Numbered from the stretch's first letter, positions 9,669-17,044 are shown. The stretch: 23,475 nucleotides of DNA from DALYJJ01 sp031969915 (GCA_031969915.1 DALYJJ010000101.1:1-23475), one strand, 5' to 3'. Program-made: numbers and translations. The notes: a model not told the origin generated them from the letters alone.

Positions 9669-12272
9669 TCACGACCGCAACACCGTGGCCGGCGCAACAC
9701 GCGCGGCCCGCCACGCCGGCGCGATCGCCGCCACCAGCGTGAGTGCGGTTACCACACCCGCTGCCACCGCAAAGAACTCCGGCGCCGGCGACGCCGCCGC
9801 GTCCACGTGCGCGCGGTAGGCTCGCCATGCTCCCCACGTCAGTCCCGCGCCGGCGGCCACGCCGCCGAGCAACACCGCCGCCATGCTTCCCAGCATCAGG
9901 CGCAACAGACTGCCTGGCGTGGCGCCCAACGCCACGCGCACGCTGAACTCTCGCATGCGTGCCCGCCCGGCCAGATCCACCAACCCATACACCCCGGCGC
10001 TCATCAGCACCAGGACGAACCCACTGAATCCCGTTGCAATCGTGGAGAGCGTACGCTCGTTGCGCACCGCCGCTGCCGCCAGCGCGTCCACGCTTCGCAC
10101 CTGCTTCACCACCTGCTTGCCCAAGTCCTTGAGGTGGCCCTGCAGTGCCGCTTCGAGAACCGCTGGGGGTAGGTGGGCGCGAATCGTCAGCCCCATCGCG
10201 TAAGCCGTCTGCGGCGGCTCCCAAACCGCCCGGCACGGAATCAGCACGCTGCGTGCGCTGCTCTGCCTCGGTGTCCGCAGCCGCACGTCCCCCACCACCC
10301 CCGATACCGTGAACACCATCTCCTTTCCCCTGCCCGCCACCCGCACTAGTTGCCCCACCGCCGGCTCGCCCGGAAACAACTCCTGCGCGACCGACGAGGA
10401 AATCAGTGCCGCGCTCGCTTCTTCCCAACCCGGTTCGCGCCCTGCCAGCAGCCGGACGCCCAGCGCCTCCACATAGCCCGGCCACACGCACGACACCTCT
10501 GCCGTCGTTGTTCGCCGGCCCCCTGCAATCGCCGTCTTCAACTCGAAGTTCCAACGCATCGGTACCGAATCCGATAAACCCGCGGACTCCACTCCCGGAA
10601 TCGAGCGCACACGCCGCAGCAACTCCTGGAAATACTCCGGCCCGGCGTTGCTCCAGGGCACCAGCGACATGACATCCGCTCCCCATAATCCGCGCGCGTC
10701 AAAGCCCAATTCCACCCGCGCCAGCGACTCCAGCGTGCTCTGAAACAACACCGCGCTGCTCACCAGCACCAGCGACGCCGCCAGTTGCACTCCAAGAATG
10801 ACTTTGCGAAAACCCAAACGAGGCGAGAACGTATGCGCGCCGCTCTTGATCCAATCCGCGGCCTGCGCACCGCTGATGCGCCAGGCCGGCGCCAACTGTG
10901 CCCCTAACGCCGTCGCCCCCGCCACCAACATCGCCACCAGCAGCGCGCGGACGTCCAGCCGTACACCGTAATCCACAGCCACCGTTGTGTTGCCCAACCG
11001 CAGCGACTCCAGGCACAACGCGGTCAGCCCACGAGCCACCACCAGCCCAACCACCACACCTCCTGCCGCCAGCAGGCTCACCTCTACTAACGAAAAGCGA
11101 ACCAGGTCCCAGCGCTTCGCCCCCAGCGCCAGCCGCATCGCGTACTCCCTCCTCCTCCCCAGACCGCGCGAGAGCAGCAGCCCCGCCAGATTGGTGCACA
11201 TCGCCAGAGACCCGAGCGCCGCCAGCACCAGCAGGGCGAGCGACACCTTCGACAGGTCGCTCCCCGAAGACGCTCCATACGCGCCGGGAGAGAGCCGGAT
11301 GCCGCGCCCGGCAAGCCGCTTCCATTCCTCCGCACTCACCGCCTCCGGCGCGCTCTCCTCCACCAGCCGAGGCCACAGTGTCTGCAACTGCTGTTCCGCC
11401 TGCCTGCGGTGCACACCCGGCTTCAGCCGCGCCACGGTCCCCAGCCAATAGCGCGGCAGGCGCTCCCGCGCAACGCTCTCCAGCCGCAAACCCACCTCAA
11501 GCGGCGTCAACACGTCAGGACGATAGAAGCGCGTCAACTCGATCGCCCCGGCCGGCGCCACGCCCACAATGGTCAGCGCGTAGTCTCCGGCCCGCAACGT
11601 CTTGCCGATAATCGCCGGATCTCCACCCAGCTTCCGCCAGTACGGCTCGCCGATCATCGCCACGGGCGCTGTTTCCCCCGGCGTAAGCCACCGCCCCGCT
11701 ACCGGTGGCAGACCCAGGGTCTGCGCCGCGTCCCCCGCCACGTACGCCACGGAAAGCACGCTCGTCTGCCCCTCGTACGTCATCGGAAACAGAGTTCCGC
11801 TCCAGCCCAACATCCCCTCGGCCAGGTCGAAGGTCTCGCGCAGGCGTTCAAACAGGGCGTACCGCAGCGCTCGGTTCTCGTCCTCTCGCACCCCTTCCAC
11901 CAGCACCAGGGCATCTGCATCCGGCACTGCCATCTTCCGCAAAGCCACGCCGTGGTACAAGGCAAACATCGCGGTCATGGCCCCCGTGCCCAAGCCGATC
12001 AACAACACCGCGAATGCCGCGAAGGCGCGCTCCCGCCCCAAGCCGCGCGCCGCCTGGCGCGCGTCCCGCCACAGCCGGTCGAGGAACATCGCCCGCCCGC
12101 CTTCAAAGAAATCTTCCTGCCGCAGGGTCGCATTGCCGAAGCGCCGCCGCGCCTCCGCCCTTGCCTCCGCCGCCGGCACCCCGCGCGCCTTCAGTTCGTC
12201 TTCCTCATGCGCCAGGTGCGCCTCCACCTCCGCCGCGAAGTCTTCGACCTTGCGCGCCTTACGCCACAGCAT
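9669..12272 (-). CDS. ADOP-family duplicated orphan ABC permease (MacB/FtsX type)
   Basis: This 867-residue inner-membrane protein is related to MacB/FtsX permeases. The visible order is: a short cytoplasmic prefix (residues 8-50, ending A-R-R-R-F-G-N), TM1 (about 83-105), and a periplasmic MacB-core-like region (about 106-340). Next come three helices of the first FtsX unit (about 343-465, with R-R-E-Y-A-M-R-L-A-L-G-A), a further helix (about 489-510), and a second periplasmic region. The second FtsX unit (about 742-865) carries R-E-F-S-V-R-V-A-L-G-A-T. Fused tandem permease halves of about 800-880 residues without a neighbouring ATPase define the ADOP family, and no ATP-binding gene is present here. 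Substrate is unknown; the partner ATPase, if any, would act in trans. The ATG lies 3 nt after the padR stop, so the two form an operon. Confidence 0.92.
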   Translation of the reverse strand: MLWRKARKVEDFAAEVEAHLAHEEDELKARGVPAAEARAEARRRFGNATLRQEDFFEGGRAMFLDRLWRDARQAARGLGRERAFAAFAVLLIGLGTGAMTAMFALYHGVALRKMAVPDADALVLVEGVREDENRALRYALFERLRETFDLAEGMLGWSGTLFPMTYEGQTSVLSVAYVAGDAAQTLGLPPVAGRWLTPGETAPVAMIGEPYWRKLGGDPAIIGKTLRAGDYALTIVGVAPAGAIELTRFYRPDVLTPLEVGLRLESVARERLPRYWLGTVARLKPGVHRRQAEQQLQTLWPRLVEESAPEAVSAEEWKRLAGRGIRLSPGAYGASSGSDLSKVSLALLVLAALGSLAMCTNLAGLLLSRGLGRRREYAMRLALGAKRWDLVRFSLVEVSLLAAGGVVVGLVVARGLTALCLESLRLGNTTVAVDYGVRLDVRALLVAMLVAGATALGAQLAPAWRISGAQAADWIKSGAHTFSPRLGFRKVILGVQLAASLVLVSSAVLFQSTLESLARVELGFDARGLWGADVMSLVPWSNAGPEYFQELLRRVRSIPGVESAGLSDSVPMRWNFELKTAIAGGRRTTTAEVSCVWPGYVEALGVRLLAGREPGWEEASAALISSSVAQELFPGEPAVGQLVRVAGRGKEMVFTVSGVVGDVRLRTPRQSSARSVLIPCRAVWEPPQTAYAMGLTIRAHLPPAVLEAALQGHLKDLGKQVVKQVRSVDALAAAAVRNERTLSTIATGFSGFVLVLMSAGVYGLVDLAGRARMREFSVRVALGATPGSLLRLMLGSMAAVLLGGVAAGAGLTWGAWRAYRAHVDAAASPAPEFFAVAAGVVTALTLVAAIAPAWRAARVAPATVLRS

Positions 12273-12275
12273 CTC

Positions 12276-12632
12276 TCAGCCCTCCGCCGGTGTTTCGCTC
12301 AGCACCCGTCCGATCGCCGCCGCCATCCGCTCCCAGCGGCTGGTCTCCGCCAGCAACTGCTTCCGCCCCCGCGCGGTCAGCTTGTAAAATCGCGCCTTCC
12401 GGTTGTTCTCCGAACTGCCCCACTCCGCCCCCACCCAGCCGCGCGATTCCAATCGCTGCAGCGCCGGATAGAGCGCCCCGTGCTCCACCAGCAGTTCGCC
12501 TTCCGAACTCTCCTCGATCGCCCTCGCAATGCCTTGCCCGTGCCGCGGGCCGAACACCAGGATGCGCAGGATCAGCAGGTCCAGCGTTCCCTGCAGCAGC
12601 GCCAGCCGGTCTTTTTCGTCTTGGGTAGACAT
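12276..12632 (-). CDS. PadR-family transcriptional regulator
   Basis: This 118-residue winged-helix regulator has the standard PadR N-terminal layout: L-L-Q-G-T-L-D-L-L-I-L-R-I-L (13-26), G-P-R-H-G-Q-G-I-A-R-A-I (28-39), L-V-E-H-G-A-L-Y-P-A-L-Q-R-L-E (48-62) and the wing R-K-A-R-F-Y-K-L-T-A-R-G-R (78-90). A short helical C-terminus provides dimerisation in this family. It is the first gene of an operon with the ADOP permease (3-nt gap), a pairing widespread in Acidobacteria. It probably represses its own operon, because its promoter sits within an 11-bp inverted repeat that runs into the start codon. The inducer is unknown. No Shine-Dalgarno precedes the ATG, and the -10 box lies only 8 nt away, suggesting a leaderless message. 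Confidence 0.93.
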   Translation of the reverse strand: MSTQDEKDRLALLQGTLDLLILRILVFGPRHGQGIARAIEESSEGELLVEHGALYPALQRLESRGWVGAEWGSSENNRKARFYKLTARGRKQLLAETSRWERMAAAIGRVLSETPAEG

Positions 12633-12669
12633 CTTACCCGATTATTCGTCCCTTCGGGTAAGATGTCAA
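12630..12669 (-). promoter_or_regulatory. padR-ADOP promoter with embedded 11-bp inverted repeat (putative PadR operator)
   Basis: On the minus strand TTGACA (12669-12664) and AATAAT (12646-12641) are separated by 17 nt, a near-consensus sigma-70 promoter. The perfect inverted repeat CATCTTACCCG (12630-12640) / CGGGTAAGATG (12655-12665) has a 14-nt centre. One arm covers the padR start codon and the region just after the -10. The other covers the end of the -35 and part of the spacer. A regulator bound to both arms would block RNA polymerase, so autoregulation by PadR is a natural inference. Confidence 0.7.
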
Positions 12670-12741
12670 CAGGAAAGATCGAATGCCCCGTCCAGACGGG
12701 TATGGCACGTTCGGCTGTATATGTATGGTAGTCTGTAAGGT

Positions 12742-12942
12742 GTGAAGAAGACGCTGCACATTGACGAGGTAACGCTCCGCAGTGCGAAAGAAGCTTGTGG
12801 CGCGGCGACGGACACAGAGACGGTGAGGCGCGGTCTCGAAGCTCTGATCCGCCATGCGGCGTATGAGAGATTGCGAAAACTCAGGGGTTCCGAAGCGGGC
12901 GCGAAGGATCTTCCCCGGCGCCGGCCAAGCTCCGGTAGGTAG
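12742..12942 (+). CDS. vapB: VapB-family antitoxin
   Basis: This 66-residue protein is the antitoxin of a type II toxin-antitoxin pair. M-K-K-T-L-H-I-D-E-V-T-L looks like the beta-strand and first helix of the ribbon-helix-helix fold used for DNA binding and autorepression. T-E-T-V-R-R-G-L-E-A-L-I-R resembles the second helix. The charged C-terminus would wrap the toxin. The length is typical for VapB. Translation starts at the GTG at 12742, since no ATG is available and the family N-terminus begins here. A toxin gene starts 13 nt after the stop. The 109 nt upstream separates it from the divergent padR operon and holds no other gene. Confidence 0.85.
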   Translation: MKKTLHIDEVTLRSAKEACGAATDTETVRRGLEALIRHAAYERLRKLRGSEAGAKDLPRRRPSSGR

Positions 12943-12955
12943 AACTCTGACCCCG

Positions 12956-13346
12956 ATGGTCCTCGTAGACACTTCCGTCTGGATCCGGTTTCTTGCCAAC
13001 CGGCTTCCATACGCCGCCCAACTGGACAGCCTGCTCGAACACGACGAAGCAGCCGGGCACGACCTCGTATACGGCGAACTGCTGATCGGAGATGCCGGTG
13101 GACGAAGCCGCTTGCTGAACGCGTACGAACTCATGCACCGCGTACCCTCGGTCAGTCATGCGGAAGTGGTCACGTTCGCTCAGGCACACAAACTGCACGG
13201 CCTGGGAATCGGGTGGATCGACGTACATCTGCTGGCGTCGGCCCTGGTTGCCGGAACACCTCTGTGGACAGCCGACGAGCATCTGGCGAAACTGGCCGGC
13301 AAACTCGGAGTNNNNNNNNNNGGCCTACTCTCCTCGCCGCGCGTAA
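12956..13346 (+). CDS. vapC: VapC-family PIN-domain ribonuclease toxin (interrupted by scaffold gap)
   Basis: This is a PIN-domain endoribonuclease, the toxin partner of the upstream VapB. The acidic metal-binding residues of the family are visible at D5 (V-D-T-S-V-W-I), E41 (V-Y-G-E-L-L-I-G), D89 (G-I-G-W-I-D-V-H-L-L) and D107 (L-W-T-A-D-E-H-L). The start is the ATG at 12956, 13 nt after vapB. Longer in-frame starts upstream would overlap vapB and lack family similarity. Ten N interrupt the gene after K-L-G. If the gap is removed completely, the frame reads K-L-G-V-A-Y-S-P-R-R-A and stops at TAA 13344-13346. That gives a 126-residue protein with the L-G-V-A-Y ending usual in this family. Taking the N run literally, the protein reads into unrelated sequence. 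Confidence 0.88.
13312..13321. other. Scaffold gap (10 N) inside vapC, true length probably zero
   Basis: This run of ten N sits seven residues before the natural end of VapC. Direct joining of 13311 to 13322 restores the codon GTG and a canonical L-G-V-A-Y C-terminus followed by a stop codon. The 121 nt after that stop (13347-13467) contain no gene. Confidence 0.9.
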
Positions 13347-13453
13347 CCCTGTTTCCTGCACCGCGCGCGCGGCGCACGCTCTCGAACGGTGTGAGGCTCC
13401 CCTGGATCGGGCGGCGCTAGCGTAGCCCCCCCGCCGGCGCGCTACCGAACGCA

Positions 13454-13459
13454 TAGAAT
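13454..13459 (+). promoter_or_regulatory. Putative -10 element (TAGAAT) for the lactonase gene, possible leaderless start
   Basis: TAGAAT ends 8 nt before the ATG at 13468, so transcription would start at or next to the A of the start codon. No Shine-Dalgarno is visible, and there is no convincing -35 hexamer upstream. Confidence 0.4.
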
Positions 13460-13467
13460 ACTCTGCT

Positions 13468-14463
13468 ATGAGAGCTGCGCTGCTCGGTTTGCTCCTGCCC
13501 TTACTTGCCATGTCACAACCACCTTCTTCCTACCCCGGTCTTGGACGGATTCTCCGCGAGGACCCGGGGCTGGATGCCATCCTCGACAAGGACGCCAAGC
13601 TCGAGGTGATCGCCTCGGGCTTCGACTGGACCGAGGGCCCGCTCTGGGTCAAGCAGGGCGGCTACCTGCTCTTCTCCGACATCCCTCGGAATTCCATCTA
13701 CAAGTGGAGCGAGAAAGACGGGCTCAGTCTGTGGATGAAACCTTCCGGTTACACCGGCGTGACCGACTACGGCGCGGAACCGGGGAGCAACGGATTGACC
13801 CTCGATCCGCAGGGCCGCGTCGTGTTCTGTGAGCACGGCGACCGGCGCGTCTCTCGCCTGGAGAACGGCGGCGGCAAGAAGACGCTGGCCGACAGCTACC
13901 TCGGCAAACGGCTGAACAGCCCCAACGACGCGGTCTATCATTCGAGCGGCGCGCTGTACTTCACCGATCCTCCCTATGGGCTGCCGAAACGCTGGGACGA
14001 TCCGCTGCGGGAGTTGGATTTCTGCGGCGTGTACCGGCTCTCGACGTCCGGGGAGTTGACGCTCTTGTCGAAGGAACTGGCGCGGCCGAACGGGATCGCG
14101 TTCTCTCCGGACGAGAAGATTCTCTACGTGGCGCAGTCCGATACGAAGGCGATTTGGATGGCCTATCCGGTGAAGGCGGATGGGACGTTGGGTCCGGGGA
14201 AGATCTTCGCGGACGCTTCTCACATGATCGGGAAGCTGCCGGGTGCGCCCGACGGAATGAAGGTGGACCGCGCCGGGAACGTGTTTGCCACCGGACCCGG
14301 AGGGGTCCATATCTATTCGCCGCAGGGAAAACTGCTGGGGCGGATTGAGACTGGTGAGCGGACGTCCAACTGCGCCTGGGGCGGCGACGGGTCGACGCTC
14401 TATATCACCGCGGACATGTACGTGTGCCGGATTCGGACCAGGACCAAGGGCGCCGGTTGGTAG
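13468..14463 (+). CDS. Secreted SMP-30/gluconolactonase-family protein
   Basis: This 331-residue six-bladed beta-propeller belongs to the SMP-30/gluconolactonase/luciferin-regenerating-enzyme family. Members open sugar lactones to sugar acids using one divalent metal. The presumed metal ligands are in their usual contexts: E56 (T-E-G-P-L-W), N153 (N-S-P-N-D), N208 (A-R-P-N-G-I-A-F) and D262 (G-A-P-D-G-M). The first 16 or so residues form a signal peptide (M-R-A-A-L-L-G-L-L-L-P-L-L-A-M-S), so it probably acts in the periplasm. The ATG at 13468 is the only start that gives this peptide. It converges tail to tail with the lipoprotein gene, whose stop lies 1 nt away. Sugar specificity cannot be read from sequence. 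The GntP-type permease 2.6 kb away could import a product, but this is inference. Confidence 0.9.
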   Translation: MRAALLGLLLPLLAMSQPPSSYPGLGRILREDPGLDAILDKDAKLEVIASGFDWTEGPLWVKQGGYLLFSDIPRNSIYKWSEKDGLSLWMKPSGYTGVTDYGAEPGSNGLTLDPQGRVVFCEHGDRRVSRLENGGGKKTLADSYLGKRLNSPNDAVYHSSGALYFTDPPYGLPKRWDDPLRELDFCGVYRLSTSGELTLLSKELARPNGIAFSPDEKILYVAQSDTKAIWMAYPVKADGTLGPGKIFADASHMIGKLPGAPDGMKVDRAGNVFATGPGGVHIYSPQGKLLGRIETGERTSNCAWGGDGSTLYITADMYVCRIRTRTKGAGW

Positions 14464-14464
14464 G

Positions 14465-14815
14465 CTAGCGGGCGCGCATGTCGCGTTCGCGCATCACCGT
14501 GCCGTAGCTGCGTCCGCCGAAGGTGACGCCGCTCGTGACGGTGCCCGAAACGTCGACGCGCGCGCCTTTCTGCGGGACGCCGCCGCGGTTCGTAAGAACG
14601 TAGATCTTGCCCGTGTCGTCCTGCACCTGGTAGAGACCGCCGACGAGCGGGATACCGAATGAGGAATCGGTTACGTTGCCGGAGATCCGGACCGAACGGT
14701 TTTGAAAGCGTGTGGGCTCGTTGAGGATGCGGGTTATCTTCACCGAGCCGCAACCGGTCAGCAACAAGGCAGCGGCGGCAGCGGCGCAGGGCAGCAGAGG
14801 ACGTCGGTAGCTCAT
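14465..14815 (-). CDS. Small OB-fold-like lipoprotein of unknown function
   Basis: This is a predicted outer- or inner-membrane lipoprotein of 116 residues. A signal peptide ends in the lipobox L-L-T-G-C, with C22 as the lipidation site. The rest resembles a single small OB-fold such as those in bacterial periplasmic stress proteins: N-R-S-V-R-I-S-G-N-V, a central Y-Q-V-Q-D-D-T-G-K-I-Y-V-L-T strand pair and K-G-A-R-V-D-V-S-G-T-V. I use the ATG at 14815 rather than the TTG two codons upstream. It lies between a convergent lactonase gene and the large palindrome, with no operon partner. Its ligand and role are unknown. Confidence 0.75.
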   Translation of the reverse strand: MSYRRPLLPCAAAAAALLLTGCGSVKITRILNEPTRFQNRSVRISGNVTDSSFGIPLVGGLYQVQDDTGKIYVLTNRGGVPQKGARVDVSGTVTSGVTFGGRSYGTVMRERDMRAR

Positions 14816-14850
14816 CGCCAATTACGACGCACGCCCCACCCCCCAGATTA

Positions 14851-14938
14851 CAAAAACCGGGGACGGACGAGACGTTCCCTAGGTTTTTCCCAATACCGGG
14901 ACAAACCTAGGGAACGTCTCGTCCGTCCCCGGTTTTTG
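14851..14938. repeat. Near-perfect long inverted repeat (41-bp stem hairpin), MITE/REP-like or terminator
   Basis: Arms 14851-14886 and 14903-14938 are perfect 36-bp reverse complements. After one T/C mismatch another 4 bp pair (14888-14891 with 14898-14901), leaving a 6-nt loop, AATACC. The outer ends are A/T-rich (CAAAAACCGG and CCGGTTTTTG), so each strand has a GC-rich stem ending in a short T run. The element overlaps the last ten codons of the UvrC-like gene and supplies its stop codon. It lies 36 nt upstream of the lipoprotein start. The size and perfection exceed an ordinary terminator and resemble a non-autonomous palindromic element, though no transposase is in the window. Confidence 0.85.
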
Positions 14939-15995
14939 AGAGGGCTTTGACTAGGCGGCGGTAGGGGAGTTTGTCCAGGGACGCAAAGGGGAGCCATTCG
15001 CCCTCGCGCCACGTCGAGTAGTACCAGCGGGCCAGGATCGCCAGATGTTCGGCGCGCTCCTTCTGAGTGACCGGTGGCGGCTTCACGGCTGAGGCCGCTT
15101 CTCGCAGCCGGCGGTCGAGAGGGATCATCTCCCCCGGATCAGGCGCGGTGCGGAAACGGATGGGCTCGCACCAGGCGCCCCCCAGCAGAAAACGCAGATC
15201 AACGGCCGCGGGGTCCACCGAAGCGGTCACGGCCACGCCGTTCAGCACCCCCACTTCGCTCGCCAGGTCGTCGCGCGCCCGCAGCACTTCCTGGATCCGC
15301 TCGTAGCGCGCGTGCTGCCGCGCGGCAGCCTCAAACTCCATCTCGGCGCTCATCCGGTCGCGCGCGGCCGCAGTGGCGGCGAGCAGCGATTGGCCCGAGG
15401 TGTGCAAAAAGTCGCTCAGCCGGGCCACTTCGCTCGCGTATTCGTCAGGCCCTACGATCTGCTGGCACGGGCGGAGACACATGTTCATCTCCCCGTAGAT
15501 GCAGCCCGGATGGTCCGGCGACGGAGTGAGGTCCTCCTGGCAGCGCCGCACCTGGAACAGGTCGAGCGCGCCGTCGAGGAACTGCTCGGCGGAAGCGCGC
15601 GTGCGGAACGGGCCAAAGTAACGGCCGCGCCCGCCGCCCGGCCGCGTGGTGACGTGGGCGCGCGGGAATTCGTTCGAGAGAACCAGCTTGACGTAAGCCG
15701 GGAAACGAAGGCGGATGTACTCGATGTAGCTCTCCGGGAACCAGCGGCGCGCCGTCTCATAGAACACCAGGTTCGATTCGAGCGTGGACGCCACCAGCGT
15801 GTACTCGATGCCCGTGGCGAGCGCGCGCAAAGTGAGCAGGCGCGAGGGCGCGGCACGCTCGCCCAGCAGGCGCAGCAGGCGGCGCCGAAGCTGGCTGGTG
15901 CGCGCCAGGTACGGTTCGCGGCCCTCCGTATGAACAAGGAAGACCGCGGGTGTGTTGGGCAGCGTCTCAATCGCGGAAAGGTCGATGCGCGTCAT
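14907..15995 (-). CDS. Half-length UvrC homologue (GIY-YIG-like N-terminus, Fe-S cysteines, UVR motif; no nuclease C-half)
   Basis: This 362-residue protein matches the N-terminal half of excinuclease subunit UvrC. Residues 14-90 occupy the place of the GIY-YIG nuclease domain but are degenerate (A-V-F for GIY, Y-L-A for YIG). Residues 98-150 match UvrC, including G-G-R-G-R-Y-F-G-P-F. Cysteines 152, 165, 173 and 177 reproduce the spacing of the four cysteines that bind the 4Fe-4S cluster in E. coli UvrC. Residues about 211-245 look like the UVR motif that contacts UvrB. The RNase-H-like nuclease and helix-hairpin-helix domains are absent. A role in DNA repair or UvrB binding is possible, but incision by this protein is doubtful. 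The ATG at 15995 overlaps the stop of the upstream reductase (ATGA). The last nine residues (K-T-G-D-G-R-D-V-P) come from the palindrome at 14851-14938. The frame is open far upstream only by chance in GC-rich antisense. Confidence 0.85.
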   Translation of the reverse strand: MTRIDLSAIETLPNTPAVFLVHTEGREPYLARTSQLRRRLLRLLGERAAPSRLLTLRALATGIEYTLVASTLESNLVFYETARRWFPESYIEYIRLRFPAYVKLVLSNEFPRAHVTTRPGGGRGRYFGPFRTRASAEQFLDGALDLFQVRRCQEDLTPSPDHPGCIYGEMNMCLRPCQQIVGPDEYASEVARLSDFLHTSGQSLLAATAAARDRMSAEMEFEAAARQHARYERIQEVLRARDDLASEVGVLNGVAVTASVDPAAVDLRFLLGGAWCEPIRFRTAPDPGEMIPLDRRLREAASAVKPPPVTQKERAEHLAILARWYYSTWREGEWLPFASLDKLPYRRLVKALSKTGDGRDVP

Positions 15996-17044
15996 CCGCG
16001 GAACAGAGCGAGATAGGCGTCGCGCGAAAGCGGCGAGACGCTCGCCACGCCGAGATTCTCTTCCACGTGAGCGGTGTCGCTCATGCCCACCAGCGCCGTG
16101 ACGATACCGGGCGTGGAGCGCGTGAACTGGATGGCGCGCTGGGCGTCGGTGGAAGCGCCGGCCAGGCGCTCTGCCAGTTCTTCCGGCAGGCCCCGCGAAA
16201 GGCGAGACTGCAGGAGCGACGCGCTGGCGACCACCGTCAGGCCCGCCTCGTCGGCCGCTTCGAGGAGCGACACCGCCTCGCCGCCCCGCTGCTGCGTCCG
16301 CTGCGTGAAGGCCTCGGTCATCGCCAGATTGAACGGGAGTTGGATCCAGCGGAAGTGGTGGCCGTCTCCCGCGATGCCCCGGGCGACGGCCGCGAGTTCG
16401 TGCAACTGCAGCGCGCCGGGCTTGCGGTAGCCTTCCCACGTGGCCGTTCCGTAGGCCCCGATCCTGCCCTGCGCCGCCAGCGATTCGAGCAGCGTGAAGG
16501 CCTTCGTCACGCGACCCAGAAACTCCTCGCGGCTCACGAAGCTCAACTGTGTTTCCGGGTTGTGCAGGTAGAAGACGTCGATCGCGTCCAGGCCCAGGTT
16601 CGCCAGGCTGCGCGCAATCTGGTCCTCCAGAAACGCGGGCGCCATGGAGTGCATGCCGCCCACCACGTCGCGTTCCTCCAGCACGCCGGCCGGAATCGCC
16701 TCCGGCACCAGAAAGCCCGCCTTGGTGCAGATCAGCAACTCGTCGCGCCCGGCCGCGCCCGATGCGTCCAGCTCGGCAAGCGCGGCGCCGATCGAACGCT
16801 CGGAGCGTTGATGCCGGTAGTTGATTGCCGTGTCGATCACGTTGACGCCCCCTCGCACGGCGGCGCCGATGGCCGCGGCGTAGGCGCGGTCGGTCTGTTC
16901 GTCCATTTCGCCAAGGTACGTGCCGAGCCCGAGGTTCGAAAGATGGAGCCCGCCCGCGTCGCGATAGAAACCGGCCGCGCGGAGCGCGGGAAAGCGGGCG
17001 GCGAAGCGCGCCGTTCCCTCGGGGGTTGCCTGACCGTGGAGCAT
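15992..17044 (-). CDS. Aldo/keto reductase family protein
   Basis: This is a 350-residue NAD(P)H-dependent oxidoreductase of the aldo/keto reductase (TIM-barrel) superfamily. The catalytic tetrad is visible as D71 and Y76 (V-N-V-I-D-T-A-I-N-Y), K108 (I-C-T-K-A-G-F) and H161 (V-F-Y-L-H-N-P-E). R-S-I-G-A-A-L and G-I-V-T-A-L-V-G-M-S are typical of the cofactor-binding and C-terminal regions. The start is set at the ATG at 17044, giving M-L-H-G-Q-A-T-P-E-G. An in-frame ATG at 17095 is possible, but it overlaps the start codon of the divergent permease. TACAAT (minus strand, 17057-17052) ends 7 nt before 17044, compatible with a leaderless message. The UvrC-like gene downstream overlaps by 4 nt, so the two are translationally coupled. 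The substrate is unknown. Confidence 0.9.
   Translation of the reverse strand: MLHGQATPEGTARFAARFPALRAAGFYRDAGGLHLSNLGLGTYLGEMDEQTDRAYAAAIGAAVRGGVNVIDTAINYRHQRSERSIGAALAELDASGAAGRDELLICTKAGFLVPEAIPAGVLEERDVVGGMHSMAPAFLEDQIARSLANLGLDAIDVFYLHNPETQLSFVSREEFLGRVTKAFTLLESLAAQGRIGAYGTATWEGYRKPGALQLHELAAVARGIAGDGHHFRWIQLPFNLAMTEAFTQRTQQRGGEAVSLLEAADEAGLTVVASASLLQSRLSRGLPEELAERLAGASTDAQRAIQFTRSTPGIVTALVGMSDTAHVEENLGVASVSPLSRDAYLALFRG

Noticed and set aside
12703..12741. Promoter/operator for vapBC
   Set aside because: There are AT-rich pieces (GTATATGTATGG) before the GTG, but I could not pick a -10/-35 pair or a palindrome with confidence.
13347..13467. Gene in the 121 nt between vapC and the lactonase
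   Set aside because: It is GC-rich sequence without a start signal or recognisable peptide. Reading from vapC across the N run gives only an unrelated tail.
14851..14938. Complete insertion sequence
   Set aside because: No transposase frame lies between or beside the arms, and the loop is only 6 nt after the inner pairs.
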